A stretch of 64,000 bases of DNA from Caulobacter segnis ATCC 21756 (GTDB taxonomy: Bacteria > Pseudomonadota > Alphaproteobacteria > Caulobacterales > Caulobacteraceae): positions 434,001 to 498,000 of the forward strand of contig NC_014100.1 in assembly GCF_000092285.1 (NCBI RefSeq). Direction: 5' to 3'. The position numbers and the translations under genes were made by a program. Shown here piece by piece: positions 48,367-57,929 of this stretch. The notes beneath the pieces were generated by a model, which saw only the letters and a program-made list of their open reading frames with translations, did no database searches and was not told the DNA's origin. Every line of letters starts with the position of its first letter. The stretch's first letter is position 1.

Positions 48367-49716
48367 GTGAAGTACGCCATTCTGGCCCTGGCCGTGGGGA
48401 TGACCACGCTGCAGGCGACCGCCGCGCTCTGCGCCCCAGCGTCCGCGTCCTTGCGAGCGGGCGCGGCCCGTATCGACATAACGCCGGCCAAGACCCAGCT
48501 TCCGAAGGGGTATGACGGGATCAATGATCCGATCTACGCGCGCGCCGCGGTGCTCGAGCATGACGGCCGGAAGGCGGCCCTGGTCACGGTGGATATCGGC
48601 GCCATGTCCGACGCCACCTGGATGGCGGTGGCGCGGGGCGCGCAGAGCCTGGGCATCCCATCGGCCAACCTGATGTTGACCGCCACCCATTCCCACAGCG
48701 TTCCGCGCGCCATCCCGCAACTCGATGAGAAGATCATCGAGGCCCTGCGTCAGGCCGAGGCCAAGCTGCGGCCGGCGACGATCGCCTACGGCCAGGGTGT
48801 CTCTCACATCAATATTAACCGGAACATCATCGATCCGAAGACCCGTCGGTGGTGGGAGGGGCCCAACTACGAGGGGCCATCGGACAAGACGGTGGCGGTG
48901 ATCAGTATCGCCTCGGCTTCTGGCGAGCCGATCGCCGTGTACTACAACTACGCGGTCCACGCGGTGGTGAACGGCCAGTTGGACCAGGTCAGCGGGGATA
49001 TCCCCGGCGCGGCCTCCCGCTACATCGAAGACTCGCTCGGTGACGGCGCGGTGGCGATCTGGAGCGAAGGCGCTGCGGGCGACCAGAATCCGATTTTCTT
49101 CCAGCAGACCTACGACCTGCGGAACATCCGCATCGCCGAATACGCCAAGCGGGGCGAGGACATCAGCAACGCCATGCCGCCGGGTGGCGTGGGGCTCGAC
49201 AGGAACGATCCGCGGGTCGCTCGGCTGATGGCGCAGCAGCGGCAGATGGTCCAGTCGATGGGGCAACTCCTGGGGGAGGAGGTCTTGCGCGTCGGACGCG
49301 ACGAGCTCGACCGCCCGGAGGTCGTTCCGCGGATCTTTGGCGCGACCAAGACGGTGGTCTGTCCGGGGCGCGTGCGGACCGACACAGGCCGGGCCGGCTA
49401 TCCGGGGACCTATGTCGATGGGCCAGAGGCTCCGATCCGTCTGAGCTTGCTCAGGATCGGCGGGATCGAGATCGCCGGGGTGAACGCCGAGGTGTTCAAC
49501 CCGATCGCCCTGCGTTTCAAGGCTCGGAGCGGCTCAAGCCGGACGATGATGGCGACCCTGACCAACGGCTTAGCGCCGACGGGCTATATTCCTCATGACG
49601 AGGCCTTTGGGCAGCACACCTTCGAAGTCGTGTCGTCCCGGCTCAAGCCGGGGTGCGCGGAGACCGCGATCATTGAGGGGCTGCTGGACCTCGAACAGGC
49701 GTCGGAATCGAACTAA
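48367..49716 (+). CDS. Exported neutral/alkaline non-lysosomal ceramidase-like hydrolase
   Basis: A 449-residue protein with a signal peptide (ILALAVGMTTLQATAALCAP). It matches the N-terminal domain of neutral ceramidases: AGAARIDITPAKTQLPKGY, NLMLTATHSHSVPRAI (zinc-binding His pair in THSHS), VYYNYAVHAVVNG and DIPGAASRYIE with IWSEGAAGDQNP. The C-terminal ceramidase domain is absent, as in many bacterial relatives of unknown substrate. Neutral ceramidases cut amide bonds of acyl chains; here, among esterases, it may act on an acyl-sugar or acylated glycoside. The GTG start follows GGGAGGAAAAC. Confidence 0.82.
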   Translation: MKYAILALAVGMTTLQATAALCAPASASLRAGAARIDITPAKTQLPKGYDGINDPIYARAAVLEHDGRKAALVTVDIGAMSDATWMAVARGAQSLGIPSANLMLTATHSHSVPRAIPQLDEKIIEALRQAEAKLRPATIAYGQGVSHININRNIIDPKTRRWWEGPNYEGPSDKTVAVISIASASGEPIAVYYNYAVHAVVNGQLDQVSGDIPGAASRYIEDSLGDGAVAIWSEGAAGDQNPIFFQQTYDLRNIRIAEYAKRGEDISNAMPPGGVGLDRNDPRVARLMAQQRQMVQSMGQLLGEEVLRVGRDELDRPEVVPRIFGATKTVVCPGRVRTDTGRAGYPGTYVDGPEAPIRLSLLRIGGIEIAGVNAEVFNPIALRFKARSGSSRTMMATLTNGLAPTGYIPHDEAFGQHTFEVVSSRLKPGCAETAIIEGLLDLEQASESN

Positions 49717-49807
49717 CTCAACCGGTAAGGGCTTTGGCGCGGCGGCCTTGACGAACAAGCGGCCTTGCCGTCCGCTGAGCCGCTTACCGTCTTTCATCGA
49801 GGTTGCC

Positions 49808-50857
49808 TTGCCCCCGAAGACTAGGCCCGGCTCCAAGACAGCCGGCGCCAGACCTCAGAATATCCAGGAACTGGCCAAGATCGCCGGCGTGTCGACGGCG
49901 ACTGTGTCGCGCGCCCTGACGGGCGCCGGCCATCTGTCGTCGGCGACGCGCGAGCGCATTCAAAAGCTGGCCGCCGAACTGCAGTTCAAGCCCAGCATGA
50001 CCGCCCGTAATCTGAGGATCGGGCGGACGGGCGCCATCGGCGTGGTGGTGCCGCTCGGCCACGAGCGCACTCAGCACCTATCCGACCCCTTCTTCATGAC
50101 CCTGATCAGTCACGTCGCCGACCGGCTCGCCGACCATGGTTATGACGTGCTCCTCAGCCGCGTCGTCCCCACGGACGGTAACTGGCTGGACCGCATCGCC
50201 CAATCAGGCCGCGTCGACGGCATCATCGTCATCGGTCAGTCCGATCAGGCGCTGGTTCTCGACGAGGCGGCCAAGTCCTACAGGCCGATGGTCGTCTGGG
50301 GCTCGCGGATCGAGGGGCACGCCTATCACACCGTCGGCAGCGACAACCGTCTCGGCGGGCGGCTGGCGACGGAACACCTGCTGGCCCAGGGCTGTCGAAA
50401 ACTGGCCTTCTTTGGCGATTCCAACGTGCCCGAGGTTGAAGAGCGCCTGACCGGCTTCCGGGAAGCGATCAAGGCCGCGGGCGAGGGGGTGGCGGGCGCC
50501 CTGCTGCCGGTGCATTTCGTGCCGGACATGGCCCTGGCGACCATCTCCGAATATCTCGGCGTCGCCGACGGCGTCGACGGCATTTTCGCCGCGTCCGACA
50601 CCATCGCCATGATGACGATTCAAGCCTTGGCGGAGCGCGGTCGCGCGGTGCCCTCGGACGTCAAGGTTGTCGGCTTCGACGATCTGGAGATCGCGCGTCA
50701 CACCCTGCCGCCCCTGACGTCGATCCGCCAGGATCTGGGCAAGGGCGCCGAGGCGCTGGTCGACACGCTTCTGGCGCTTATGCGTGATGAAGACGCGCCG
50801 TCGGTGCTTCTGACGCCGACCCTGACCCCACGGGCCTCCTCGGCTCCAGGCGCGTAG
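49808..50857 (+). CDS. LacI-family transcriptional repressor
   Basis: A 349-residue LacI/GalR protein, the likely master regulator of this region. The helix-turn-helix is NIQELAKIAGVSTATVSRAL with the hinge helix near residues 60-75, followed by a periplasmic-binding-protein-like sensor with IGVVVPLGHERTQHLSDPFF, GIIVIGQSDQ and the late VVGFDDLEIARHTLPPL. The TTG at 49808, with GAGG just upstream, is preferred; the open frame upstream overlaps the ceramidase gene. No operator is seen directly before it. The operators at eight nearby sites have the central-CG palindromic form typical of LacI-family sites. Confidence 0.88.
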   Translation: MPPKTRPGSKTAGARPQNIQELAKIAGVSTATVSRALTGAGHLSSATRERIQKLAAELQFKPSMTARNLRIGRTGAIGVVVPLGHERTQHLSDPFFMTLISHVADRLADHGYDVLLSRVVPTDGNWLDRIAQSGRVDGIIVIGQSDQALVLDEAAKSYRPMVVWGSRIEGHAYHTVGSDNRLGGRLATEHLLAQGCRKLAFFGDSNVPEVEERLTGFREAIKAAGEGVAGALLPVHFVPDMALATISEYLGVADGVDGIFAASDTIAMMTIQALAERGRAVPSDVKVVGFDDLEIARHTLPPLTSIRQDLGKGAEALVDTLLALMRDEDAPSVLLTPTLTPRASSAPGA

Positions 50858-50945
50858 GCTCTTCGAACGGAGAAGCGAGGTCCCGGTCTCGCCCGCAAGC
50901 TTTCGCGTCGCGGACTTGTCGGAGGCGTTCGTCGACAGACAGATC

Positions 50946-50959
50946 GGCAATCGATTGTC
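50946..50959. promoter_or_regulatory. LacI-type operator 3
   Basis: GGCAATCGATTGTC, the distal of two sites upstream of the TonB receptor at 51218. Confidence 0.8.
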
Positions 50960-51086
50960 GATCCGTCGTGGCTTTGTGCCGCCCTGCTAGGCCCGCGCGG
51001 CGTAGGTCGAGCCTAATTCGAGATTTATGGGGATGTAGCCGAGGTTTTGCCTCGCCTTCGGTAGTGGGGCACGAGTCTGGTTGACC

Positions 51087-51100
51087 GGCAATCGTTTGCG
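51087..51100. promoter_or_regulatory. LacI-type operator 4
   Basis: GGCAATCGTTTGCG, 117 bases upstream of the TonB receptor start at 51218. Confidence 0.78.
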
Positions 51101-51217
51101 GGCCACTGTGCTTTCAGTCGCCAAGCAGCGCCTTCAACGGGGCTCGGGCGTAACTCCCGCCAACGACGAGCGGGGGAAGAGCGAAGCAACGCGCTAGGCG
51201 TTGGGGAGGTTGAGGGA

Positions 51218-53347
51218 ATGCAAAATCTGAAGTGGCTCGCGGTCAGCGCGGCGGCCTTAATGACGTGCGCGCCTTTGGGCGTCGCGCAGGCGCAACAATC
51301 CTCGAGCGCGGAGGAGGGCGGTCAAAAGACCTCCCCGGAGGCGACTGACGCCGTCCAGGAGGTGGTCGTCACCGCGTCCAAGACCGGCGGGCAGGCGCTC
51401 CAGACGGTGCCCATGGCGATCCAGGCCTTTTCGGGCGAGGAGCTGAAAGCGCGCAACATCGCCACCGTCGGCGACCTGGTTTCGACGATCCCTGGGGCCT
51501 TCGAAGGCTTTCGGCAGTCGGTCGGCTCTCGCTTCTACAATCTTCGGGGCAGCGTCACGCAGAACGGCGACTCGCCGCTGGGCTACTATCTCGACGACGT
51601 TCCCTTCATCGTCACGAACTTCGGCATCGCGCCGCCCGTGCGGTTCATCGACATGGATCGCGTGGAGGTGCTGCGCGGACCACAAGGCACGCTTTACGGC
51701 CAAGGGTCCTCGGGCGGGGTATTCATCTTCCACACCCGCGACCCCAACCTCAGCGACATCGAATACGCCGCCGAAAGCGAGGGGTCGCGCACGGTCGGGG
51801 CCGAAGGGTTCAACTACGGCGTTTCCGGCGCGGTCTCGGTTCCCATCGTTAAGGACCGCCTGGCGATCCGCATTAGCGGCGGCACGTCGCGCGATGCGGG
51901 GTGGGCTGACGCGTACTACGGTCCCTATGACGGCACGCCCGACCAGAAGGGCGTCAACAAGGCGAAGAACGACGACCTGCGTCTGGTCGCCTTGCTGCGT
52001 CCCAGCGACAACGTCGAGATCCGCGCTCAGTACTGGCATTTCCAGCCCCGCCAGGACTTCACGGGCTTCACGGCTTCGGTCAAGCCGCCCTATTTCGAGA
52101 ACACCGCGGGTCAGCAAGGCTTCTCGAATGGGGATTTCAAGCTCTGGAGCCTTGCGGCCAAGGTCGACTTCGACGGGTTCTCGCTGACCAGCGCGACCAG
52201 CAATCTGGAGGGTGATTTCGGGATCAAAATCCCGCTGTCCCCGTCCGGATCGTTCTCAAGCCGCTTCCTGCCCAAGATGTTCGCCCAGGAGCTCCGCGTG
52301 AACTCCACGACCTCCGGGCCCTTGCACTGGGTCGCCGGGGCTTCCTACCAAGACGGCGAAGGTCCGCAGATCAACGCGCTGGTTCTACCCACCGCCAACA
52401 TCAACGCCAGCAACAATACGCTGACCAAGAACTACGCGTTCTTTGGAGAGGTGAGCTACGATCTGATGGGCGGCAAGCTGGTGCCCCTGGTCGGGCTCCG
52501 GACCTATCATGACGATCGCTCGTTCGCGGACGGGACCGCCAAGGTCCCCACCAAGGCCAGCGTCAACACCTGGCGCCTGAACCTGGCCTATCTGCCCAAC
52601 GACAATCTGACGATGTTCGTCTCGGCCGCCACGGGGTTCCGCCCGGGCATCGTGCAGTCCCGCGTCCAGGTCGAATCCCTAACCCTGGCCGGGGTGCCGG
52701 TCTCGGTGGCCCTCGATCCCGAAGAGTCCAAGAACTACGAGTTTGGCCTCAAGTGGCGTAGCGACGATCGGGCCTGGACCGTCGGGGTCAATCTCTATCA
52801 GCTACAGTACACCAACCTTCAGACCTCGGTGACCGGCGGCATCAACGGCGTGAACGGCTTCGCCAACTTCGGCGACGCGACCACGAAGGGCGTCGATCTG
52901 GAGCTGCACTGGCGCACGCCGATCAGGGGGCTGGCTCTGGGTTTCGTGGGCAACTTCAACGACAGCAAGTACGACAGCGTCAATCCCGTCGTCGCCGCCG
53001 CCCAGCCCTTGCTTCGCCCCGGCGCGCGCTTGATCAATACGCTGGATCAAAACTATCGCATCGACATCAACTACAGCCGCGACCTGGCGAACGATCTGGA
53101 AGGGTTCGGCAATCTGGCGCTGAGCCACAGCGGCGACCGCCTGCAGACCAACGGGTTTCCGACCCGCCCCTACGACCAGCTCAGCGCGACGATCGGGGTG
53201 CGGCGCGGAGCGTGGGAGTTCGCGTTCGTCGGCAACAATCTGGCTGATGAGCGGGGCCCGACCTTCGTTGGCACCAATGGGCCGTTGTCGGGCTCCGGCC
53301 CAACGCCGCGAACCCTCGGCTTCCGCCTCCGTGTGGCGTCACGCTAG
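51218..53347 (+). CDS. TonB-dependent receptor, LacI-regulated (first copy)
   Basis: A 709-residue outer-membrane receptor with a signal peptide (LKWLAVSAAALMTCAPLGVA). The TonB box is EVVVTASK, and the plug has VPMAIQAFSGEEL, IPGAFEGF and MDRVEVLRGPQGTLYGQG. The barrel ends in TLGFRLRVASR. It is the paralogue of the receptor at 60382: both have SYDLM(G/D)GKLVPL and nearly the same TGFR(P/S)GI(V/L)QS block. Two operators lie upstream and an esterase gene follows, so it is likely induced with, and dedicated to, the substrate of the esterases. Confidence 0.93.
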   Translation: MQNLKWLAVSAAALMTCAPLGVAQAQQSSSAEEGGQKTSPEATDAVQEVVVTASKTGGQALQTVPMAIQAFSGEELKARNIATVGDLVSTIPGAFEGFRQSVGSRFYNLRGSVTQNGDSPLGYYLDDVPFIVTNFGIAPPVRFIDMDRVEVLRGPQGTLYGQGSSGGVFIFHTRDPNLSDIEYAAESEGSRTVGAEGFNYGVSGAVSVPIVKDRLAIRISGGTSRDAGWADAYYGPYDGTPDQKGVNKAKNDDLRLVALLRPSDNVEIRAQYWHFQPRQDFTGFTASVKPPYFENTAGQQGFSNGDFKLWSLAAKVDFDGFSLTSATSNLEGDFGIKIPLSPSGSFSSRFLPKMFAQELRVNSTTSGPLHWVAGASYQDGEGPQINALVLPTANINASNNTLTKNYAFFGEVSYDLMGGKLVPLVGLRTYHDDRSFADGTAKVPTKASVNTWRLNLAYLPNDNLTMFVSAATGFRPGIVQSRVQVESLTLAGVPVSVALDPEESKNYEFGLKWRSDDRAWTVGVNLYQLQYTNLQTSVTGGINGVNGFANFGDATTKGVDLELHWRTPIRGLALGFVGNFNDSKYDSVNPVVAAAQPLLRPGARLINTLDQNYRIDINYSRDLANDLEGFGNLALSHSGDRLQTNGFPTRPYDQLSATIGVRRGAWEFAFVGNNLADERGPTFVGTNGPLSGSGPTPRTLGFRLRVASR

Positions 53348-53463
53348 CGCGACAGGCGGTGAAGGGGATGGGCGCGAAGTCAAGGCGCTCATCCCCTTCA
53401 GCCGGGTTCAGCCTACGTCAGGCCGCGTTGCGTGGCCTGGGACAATCCCTTATCAAAAAGACG

Positions 53464-53477
53464 GGCAAACGATTGCC
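53464..53477. promoter_or_regulatory. LacI-type operator 5 (esterase at 53531)
   Basis: GGCAAACGATTGCC, 53 bases upstream of the esterase ATG. It is the reverse complement of operator 1. Confidence 0.8.
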
Positions 53478-53530
53478 GCGAGCCGACCGCCCGAAGACGG
53501 TGGCGGCGCGCCCTGGGAGGAGTTCTGGAT

Positions 53531-54526
53531 ATGCCGCGATCCATCCTGGGGGCGGAGTTGATCGCCGAGCCAAGCGGGCCCGCCGACCTTTCGCACGTCG
53601 ATCCCGAATTGCGCGCCGCGGCGCTTCAGGTGCTGAGCGAGCCCTCCGCGCCCATGACCCGCGCCAACCTGGCTGCGATCCGCGCGCTGTGGGTTCCGCC
53701 CCCGCTGCTCCAGGCGCCCGAGGTTCGGCTCCTGACGGTCCCAGGACGGCGTGGCGATCCGGGCGTGCCCGTCGAGCTGATCGGCGCCGCGCCGAAGGGC
53801 CAGCTCCGCCCGGCGATCCTGCATATCCACGGTGGCGGCTTCGTCTCGGGGAGGGCGCGGAACCTGACCGCCTTCTGCCAGCAGTTGGCTTCCGAGTTCG
53901 ACTGCGTCGTGGTCAATGTCGACTATCGTCTGGCGCCCGAGACGCCCTATCCGGGGCCGGTCGAGGACAACTACGCCGCGCTGGCCTGGCTTCACCGCGA
54001 GGCTCCGCGCCTGGGCGTAGATCCCGCTCGGATCGTCGTGATGGGCGAGAGCGCCGGCGGAGGGCACGCGGCCATCCTGACCCTTCTGGCGCGCGATCGC
54101 GGCGAGATTCCGGTGCGCGGCCAGATCCTGCTCTATCCGATGCTGGATGATCGCACCGGCGCGACACGCATGCCGCCGCCGCACGTGGGAACCATCGGCT
54201 GGAACGCCGCCGCCAATCGCTTCGGCTGGGAGAGCTTCCTGGGTGGCGAGGCGGGCGGCGCTCGCGCGCCGGCCGGCGCCTCGCCCGCGCGCGTGGCCGA
54301 TCTCTCGAGACTGCCGCCGACCTTCATCGGCGTGGGCGACATCGATCTGTTCGTCGAGGAGAACTTCGATTTCGCCCGGCGATTGGTGCTGGCCGGCGTG
54401 CCGACAGAGCTGGTGGTCGTTCCCGGCGCCTTCCACGCCTTCGATTTCGTCGCGCCCGAAGCCCGCGTCTCGCGCGACTTCACGCGGGCCTGGAAGGCCG
54501 CCCTCAAGACCGCCTTCACGGCCTGA
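53531..54526 (+). CDS. Alpha/beta hydrolase, hormone-sensitive-lipase family (first copy)
   Basis: A 331-residue esterase of the HSL family (Abhydrolase_3). The oxyanion motif is HIHGGGFVSG, the nucleophile Ser174 in VMGESAGGGH, the acid near Asp272 (GVGDIDLFVEE) and His302 (GAFHAFDF). No signal peptide is seen. ATG 53531 follows GGAGGAG, and operator 5 lies before it. It is clearly the paralogue of the esterase at 59232, which by contrast carries an export signal. It probably removes short acyl or aryl groups. Confidence 0.9.
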   Translation: MPRSILGAELIAEPSGPADLSHVDPELRAAALQVLSEPSAPMTRANLAAIRALWVPPPLLQAPEVRLLTVPGRRGDPGVPVELIGAAPKGQLRPAILHIHGGGFVSGRARNLTAFCQQLASEFDCVVVNVDYRLAPETPYPGPVEDNYAALAWLHREAPRLGVDPARIVVMGESAGGGHAAILTLLARDRGEIPVRGQILLYPMLDDRTGATRMPPPHVGTIGWNAAANRFGWESFLGGEAGGARAPAGASPARVADLSRLPPTFIGVGDIDLFVEENFDFARRLVLAGVPTELVVVPGAFHAFDFVAPEARVSRDFTRAWKAALKTAFTA

Positions 54527-54560
54527 CGGGGACTTGGACTTGAACACCTCGAGAGCCTTC

Positions 54561-55562
54561 ATGAGCATGATGACGCAAGGCCGTCTGGCGATGTCGCGGC
54601 GCTTCGTTCTGGGCGCGGGTTTGGCCGTTGTCGGCGCGGGCCCGGCGCTCGCTGATCGCAAGCCCCTCGTCCCGCCGCCCGCGCTGGGCCCTTTGCCCGC
54701 CAGCTGGCTGAGCGCCGAGGTCATCCCGCTCTGGCCGGGGGCGCCGCCGAACGGCCCGTTCAAGGCCCAGCCGGTTCCCGCCGGCTTTCCCCCCGGCTTC
54801 TTCCGCAATGTCGCCAAGCCGTCGCTGCATGTGTTCCGGCCGGCCCAGAGCAACGGCAAGGCGATCCTGGTCGCTCCCGGCGGCGCCTATAGCTTCGTCG
54901 TCGGCACCCATGAGGGCGCGGCGGTCGCCGAGGCGCTCGCCGCGCGGGGTTACACCGTCTTTGTCCTGATCTACCGACTTCCGGCCGAGGGCTGGAGCGG
55001 CTTCTCGGACGTTCCTCTTCAGGACGCTCAGCGCGCCATGCGGCTCATCCGCGCCCAGGCGGCCCGGTTCGGCTTCGAGCCTGAGCAGGTCGCGGCTCTA
55101 GGTTTCTCGGCGGGGGGGCACCTGATCGCCTCGCTGGCGACCGATCACGCCGAGACCCTCTATCCCGCGAGCGATGCGGCGGACGCGCTCAGCGCCCGGC
55201 CTGCGGCGGTCGGGCTGATCTACCCGGTGATCACGTTGGAGCTCCCCGACACCAACCCTCAGACGCGCCTGTCGCTGCTGGGGGCTTCGCCCAGCGCCGA
55301 TCAGGTCGCGCGCCGCTCACCCCAGCGACATGTCTCGGCCCGGACGCCGCCGTGTTTCCTGACCCATGCCTTGGACGACACCGCCGTTCCTCCAGAAAAC
55401 AGCCTGATGATGCTGGACGCCCTCCGTAAGGCCGGGGTCCGCGCCGAGGCGCATTTGCTGGAGGAGGGCGGACACGGCTTTGGCCTGGGATCGCCCAACG
55501 CGCCCGACGGCCTGTGGCTGGACCTGTTCGACCGCTGGCTCCAGCGCACCCTCGCCGGGTGA
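54561..55562 (+). CDS. Exported alpha/beta hydrolase, acetyl-xylan-esterase-like
   Basis: A 333-residue protein with a Tat-like start (MSRRFVLGAGLAVVGAGPALA after an in-frame ATG at 54591; 54561 is used here). The core has ILVAPGGAYSFVVGTHEG, the nucleophile in ALGFSAGGHLIAS, Asp in THALDDTAVPPENS and His in LEEGGHGFGLG. It resembles BD-FAE/acetyl-esterase enzymes that deacetylate sugars. It follows the HSL esterase by 34 bases and precedes the sugar transporter by 79, so the three are probably one transcript from operator 5. Confidence 0.85.
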   Translation: MSMMTQGRLAMSRRFVLGAGLAVVGAGPALADRKPLVPPPALGPLPASWLSAEVIPLWPGAPPNGPFKAQPVPAGFPPGFFRNVAKPSLHVFRPAQSNGKAILVAPGGAYSFVVGTHEGAAVAEALAARGYTVFVLIYRLPAEGWSGFSDVPLQDAQRAMRLIRAQAARFGFEPEQVAALGFSAGGHLIASLATDHAETLYPASDAADALSARPAAVGLIYPVITLELPDTNPQTRLSLLGASPSADQVARRSPQRHVSARTPPCFLTHALDDTAVPPENSLMMLDALRKAGVRAEAHLLEEGGHGFGLGSPNAPDGLWLDLFDRWLQRTLAG

Positions 55563-55641
55563 GGTCCGCCTCCTGCCGCGAGCCCTCGCCCGCAAAACAA
55601 GATGATCGAGACGCGGTGGTCGCGTCCACGGAGAGACCAGG

Positions 55642-56982
55642 ATGCAAGACGCGCTGAAGCCCAGGCTGCCTTGGCTTCGTATCGTGGAGATGAACCTCGG
55701 CTTCCTGGGGCTGCAGTTCAGCTTTGGCCTGCAGCAGTCCAACATGGCGCCGATCTACTCCTACCTGGGAGCCCGCGAGGCCGATATTCCGCTTCTGCAG
55801 CTGGCCGGTCCGGTGACGGGTCTGCTGGTCCAGCCGATCATCGGCGCGATGAGCGACCGCACCGCCTCGCGCTGGGGACGGCGGACGCCCTACTTCGTGT
55901 TCGGGGCGGTGCTGTGCGCCATCGGCCTGTTTTTCATGCCGCTTTCGCCGACCATCCTGGCGGCGGTCAGCCTGCTGTGGATCCTCGACGCCGGCAACAA
56001 CATCACCATGGAGCCCTATCGGGCCTATGTCAGCGACCGACTGTCGACCGAGCAGCGGCGCTTCGGCTTTCTGTCGCAGAGCGCCTTCACCGGGCTTGGC
56101 CAGATGCTGGCCTATCTGGCGCCGACCTTCATGGTCAACATCATCGGCTTCGACATCAACGCCGTCGACGCCCACAATATTCCGGTGATCACGCGACTGG
56201 CGTTCACCGTCGGAGCGGTGCTCTCGCTGACGACGATCCTCTGGTCGATCTTCCGTGTGCCGGAGCTGCCCTTGAGCGAGGACCAGAGGGAGAGGCTTAA
56301 GGCTCTGCCGCTGACGGTCACCGCGACCCTGCGCGAAATCTGGGACGCCATCGTCACCATGCCGACGACGATGCGCAGGCTGGCCTGGATGAGCCTTTTC
56401 CAGTGGTACGCGATGTTCGGCTACTGGAATTACGTGATCTATTCGATCAGCCGGTCGGTGTACGACGAGGCCAATCCGCTGTCGGAGAACTTCCGTCGGG
56501 CCGTTCTGGACAACGGCCAGGTGGGCGGCTTCTACAACGGCGTGGCCTTCGTCGCCGCCTTCGCCATGGTGCCGTTCACGCGGCGGTACGGCGCGCCCGT
56601 GATGCACGCCTTCTGCCTGCTGGCGGCCGGCCTTGGCATGTTCGCCATTCCACATGTCGCCGACAAGGCCTGGCTGTTCCTCCCGGCGATCGGGGTCGGA
56701 TTGGGCTGGGCCAGCATCATGGGCAACCCCTACATCATCCTGTCCGAGAGCATCCCGCCCGAGCGAACCGGGGTCTATATGGGCATCTTCAACATGATGA
56801 TCGTCACGCCGATGCTGCTCAACGCCGTGACCATGCCCCTGTACTTCGACAGCCTGCTGGGCGGCGATCCGCGCCGTGTTCTGATGCTGTGCGGCGTGCT
56901 GATGGGAGCCGCGGCGCTCTGCGTGCTGTGGGCGGGGCGCTCGACGGGGCCGACCGCGAGCGCGAAGCAGGCCGCCGTCTAG
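55642..56982 (+). CDS. MFS sugar transporter, SLC45/SuxC-like
   Basis: A 446-residue transporter with about 12 membrane segments. The loop after segment 2 reads [21 protein letters not shown], which is the hallmark of sucrose/maltose symporters of the SLC45 and bacterial SuxC type. Further conserved pieces are [14 protein letters not shown] and [18 protein letters not shown] [20 protein letters not shown]. It likely brings the deacylated disaccharide into the cell with protons. Its TAG stop lies in a CTAG that also serves as the stop of the convergent esterase gene. Confidence 0.87.
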   Translation: MQDALKPRLPWLRIVEMNLGFLGLQFSFGLQQSNMAPIYSYLGAREADIPLLQLAGPVTGLLVQPIIGAMSDRTASRWGRRTPYFVFGAVLCAIGLFFMPLSPTILAAVSLLWILDAGNNITMEPYRAYVSDRLSTEQRRFGFLSQSAFTGLGQMLAYLAPTFMVNIIGFDINAVDAHNIPVITRLAFTVGAVLSLTTILWSIFRVPELPLSEDQRERLKALPLTVTATLREIWDAIVTMPTTMRRLAWMSLFQWYAMFGYWNYVIYSISRSVYDEANPLSENFRRAVLDNGQVGGFYNGVAFVAAFAMVPFTRRYGAPVMHAFCLLAAGLGMFAIPHVADKAWLFLPAIGVGLGWASIMGNPYIILSESIPPERTGVYMGIFNMMIVTPMLLNAVTMPLYFDSLLGGDPRRVLMLCGVLMGAAALCVLWAGRSTGPTASAKQAAV

Positions 56983-57902
56983 CCCCGCGGGCGGAGCAGG
57001 AACGCGAGCGCCTCGTCCAGGCGCTCGCGCCAGGCGCCCTCGTCATGGCTGGCGCCGCCGTAGGCGCGGACGCTCAGGTCCACGCCTTCCACATAGCCCA
57101 GCGCGAGGAGCGCGCTGACCAGGGCCGCGTGCGCCTGCGGATAGAACCGATCGATACTCAGCGTGCCGCGATCCAGCCAGAGGCGGTGCGAGCCCGCGCG
57201 CGGCATATGGCGCTGGGCGAAGAGGCCGACAGCCTTCGCGACGTCCTTGGAGAAACCTTCCGGCAGGCGCTCGGTCTCGGTCACGGGCAACAGGCTGAAG
57301 TGGGCCGACAGCAGGGCCGCGCCGGCGAAGATGTCCGGATGGCGCGCGAGCAGTTCGCTGGCCACGACAGCGCCCATCGACGAGCCGGCGATGAAGGTGG
57401 TTTCGCGCTGAGGTCGGGTCGGGAAGGTCGCGTCGATGAGCGGCTTGATTTCCTCGACCAGCATCCGGGCGTAGGCCGCCGATTTCGGCGCCCCGGGCCA
57501 CGCGTCGAGGACGGCTTGACGAGCCGGAGAGGAAAGTTGGTCGAGGAGCAGCGCCGGGGCGTATTCGGCGAACCGGTCCTTGGTGCAGGCCACGCCCACG
57601 ACGAGGGTCGGCGCGACCTGACCGGCGTCGATCAGCCGTGACAGGCTGGCGTCGGCCTCCCAGGCCACGCCGAACGGCACCAGCCGGGCTTCGAACAGGT
57701 TCTGGCCGTCCTGCATGTAGAGCACGGGCAGGGGGCCGTCCTCGTCCGCCCCATCAGGCCTCCACACATAGAGATCGCGCGCCGCAAGGTGGCGGGAGGC
57801 GAAGTCGCGAAGGACGTAAAGCTGACCGCGCCCCGACGGCGCGGTCAGTTGGATCCAACCCTTCGGCGCGCCTTTCAGCGCGCCTGGCTTGGCCTTAGAC
57901 AT
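56979..57902 (-). CDS. Alpha/beta hydrolase, enterochelin-esterase/Esterase D type
   Basis: A 307-residue esterase of PF00756. The conserved opening is PVLYMQDGQNLFEARL, the nucleophile in FIAGSSMGAVVASEL, and the His in YGGASHDEGAWRERL. No signal peptide is present. Relatives hydrolyse trilactones, acetylated sugars or feruloyl esters. It is convergent with the MFS gene (the stops share CTAG) and 27 bases downstream of the next minus-strand esterase, with which it forms a two-gene unit from the operator at 59129. Confidence 0.85.
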   Translation of the reverse strand: MSKAKPGALKGAPKGWIQLTAPSGRGQLYVLRDFASRHLAARDLYVWRPDGADEDGPLPVLYMQDGQNLFEARLVPFGVAWEADASLSRLIDAGQVAPTLVVGVACTKDRFAEYAPALLLDQLSSPARQAVLDAWPGAPKSAAYARMLVEEIKPLIDATFPTRPQRETTFIAGSSMGAVVASELLARHPDIFAGAALLSAHFSLLPVTETERLPEGFSKDVAKAVGLFAQRHMPRAGSHRLWLDRGTLSIDRFYPQAHAALVSALLALGYVEGVDLSVRAYGGASHDEGAWRERLDEALAFLLRPRG

Positions 57903-57929
57903 CGGTGGGCTCCTGTCCTGGAAACCCGC

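Larger units (their letters stand above)
50858..51217. other. Promoter region of the first regulon TonB receptor
   Basis: These 360 bases contain two LacI-type operators (50946-50959 and 51087-51100), 141 bases apart start to start, and no gene. The spacing allows DNA looping by one tetrameric repressor. A GGGGAGG ribosome site lies before ATG 51218. Confidence 0.6.
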
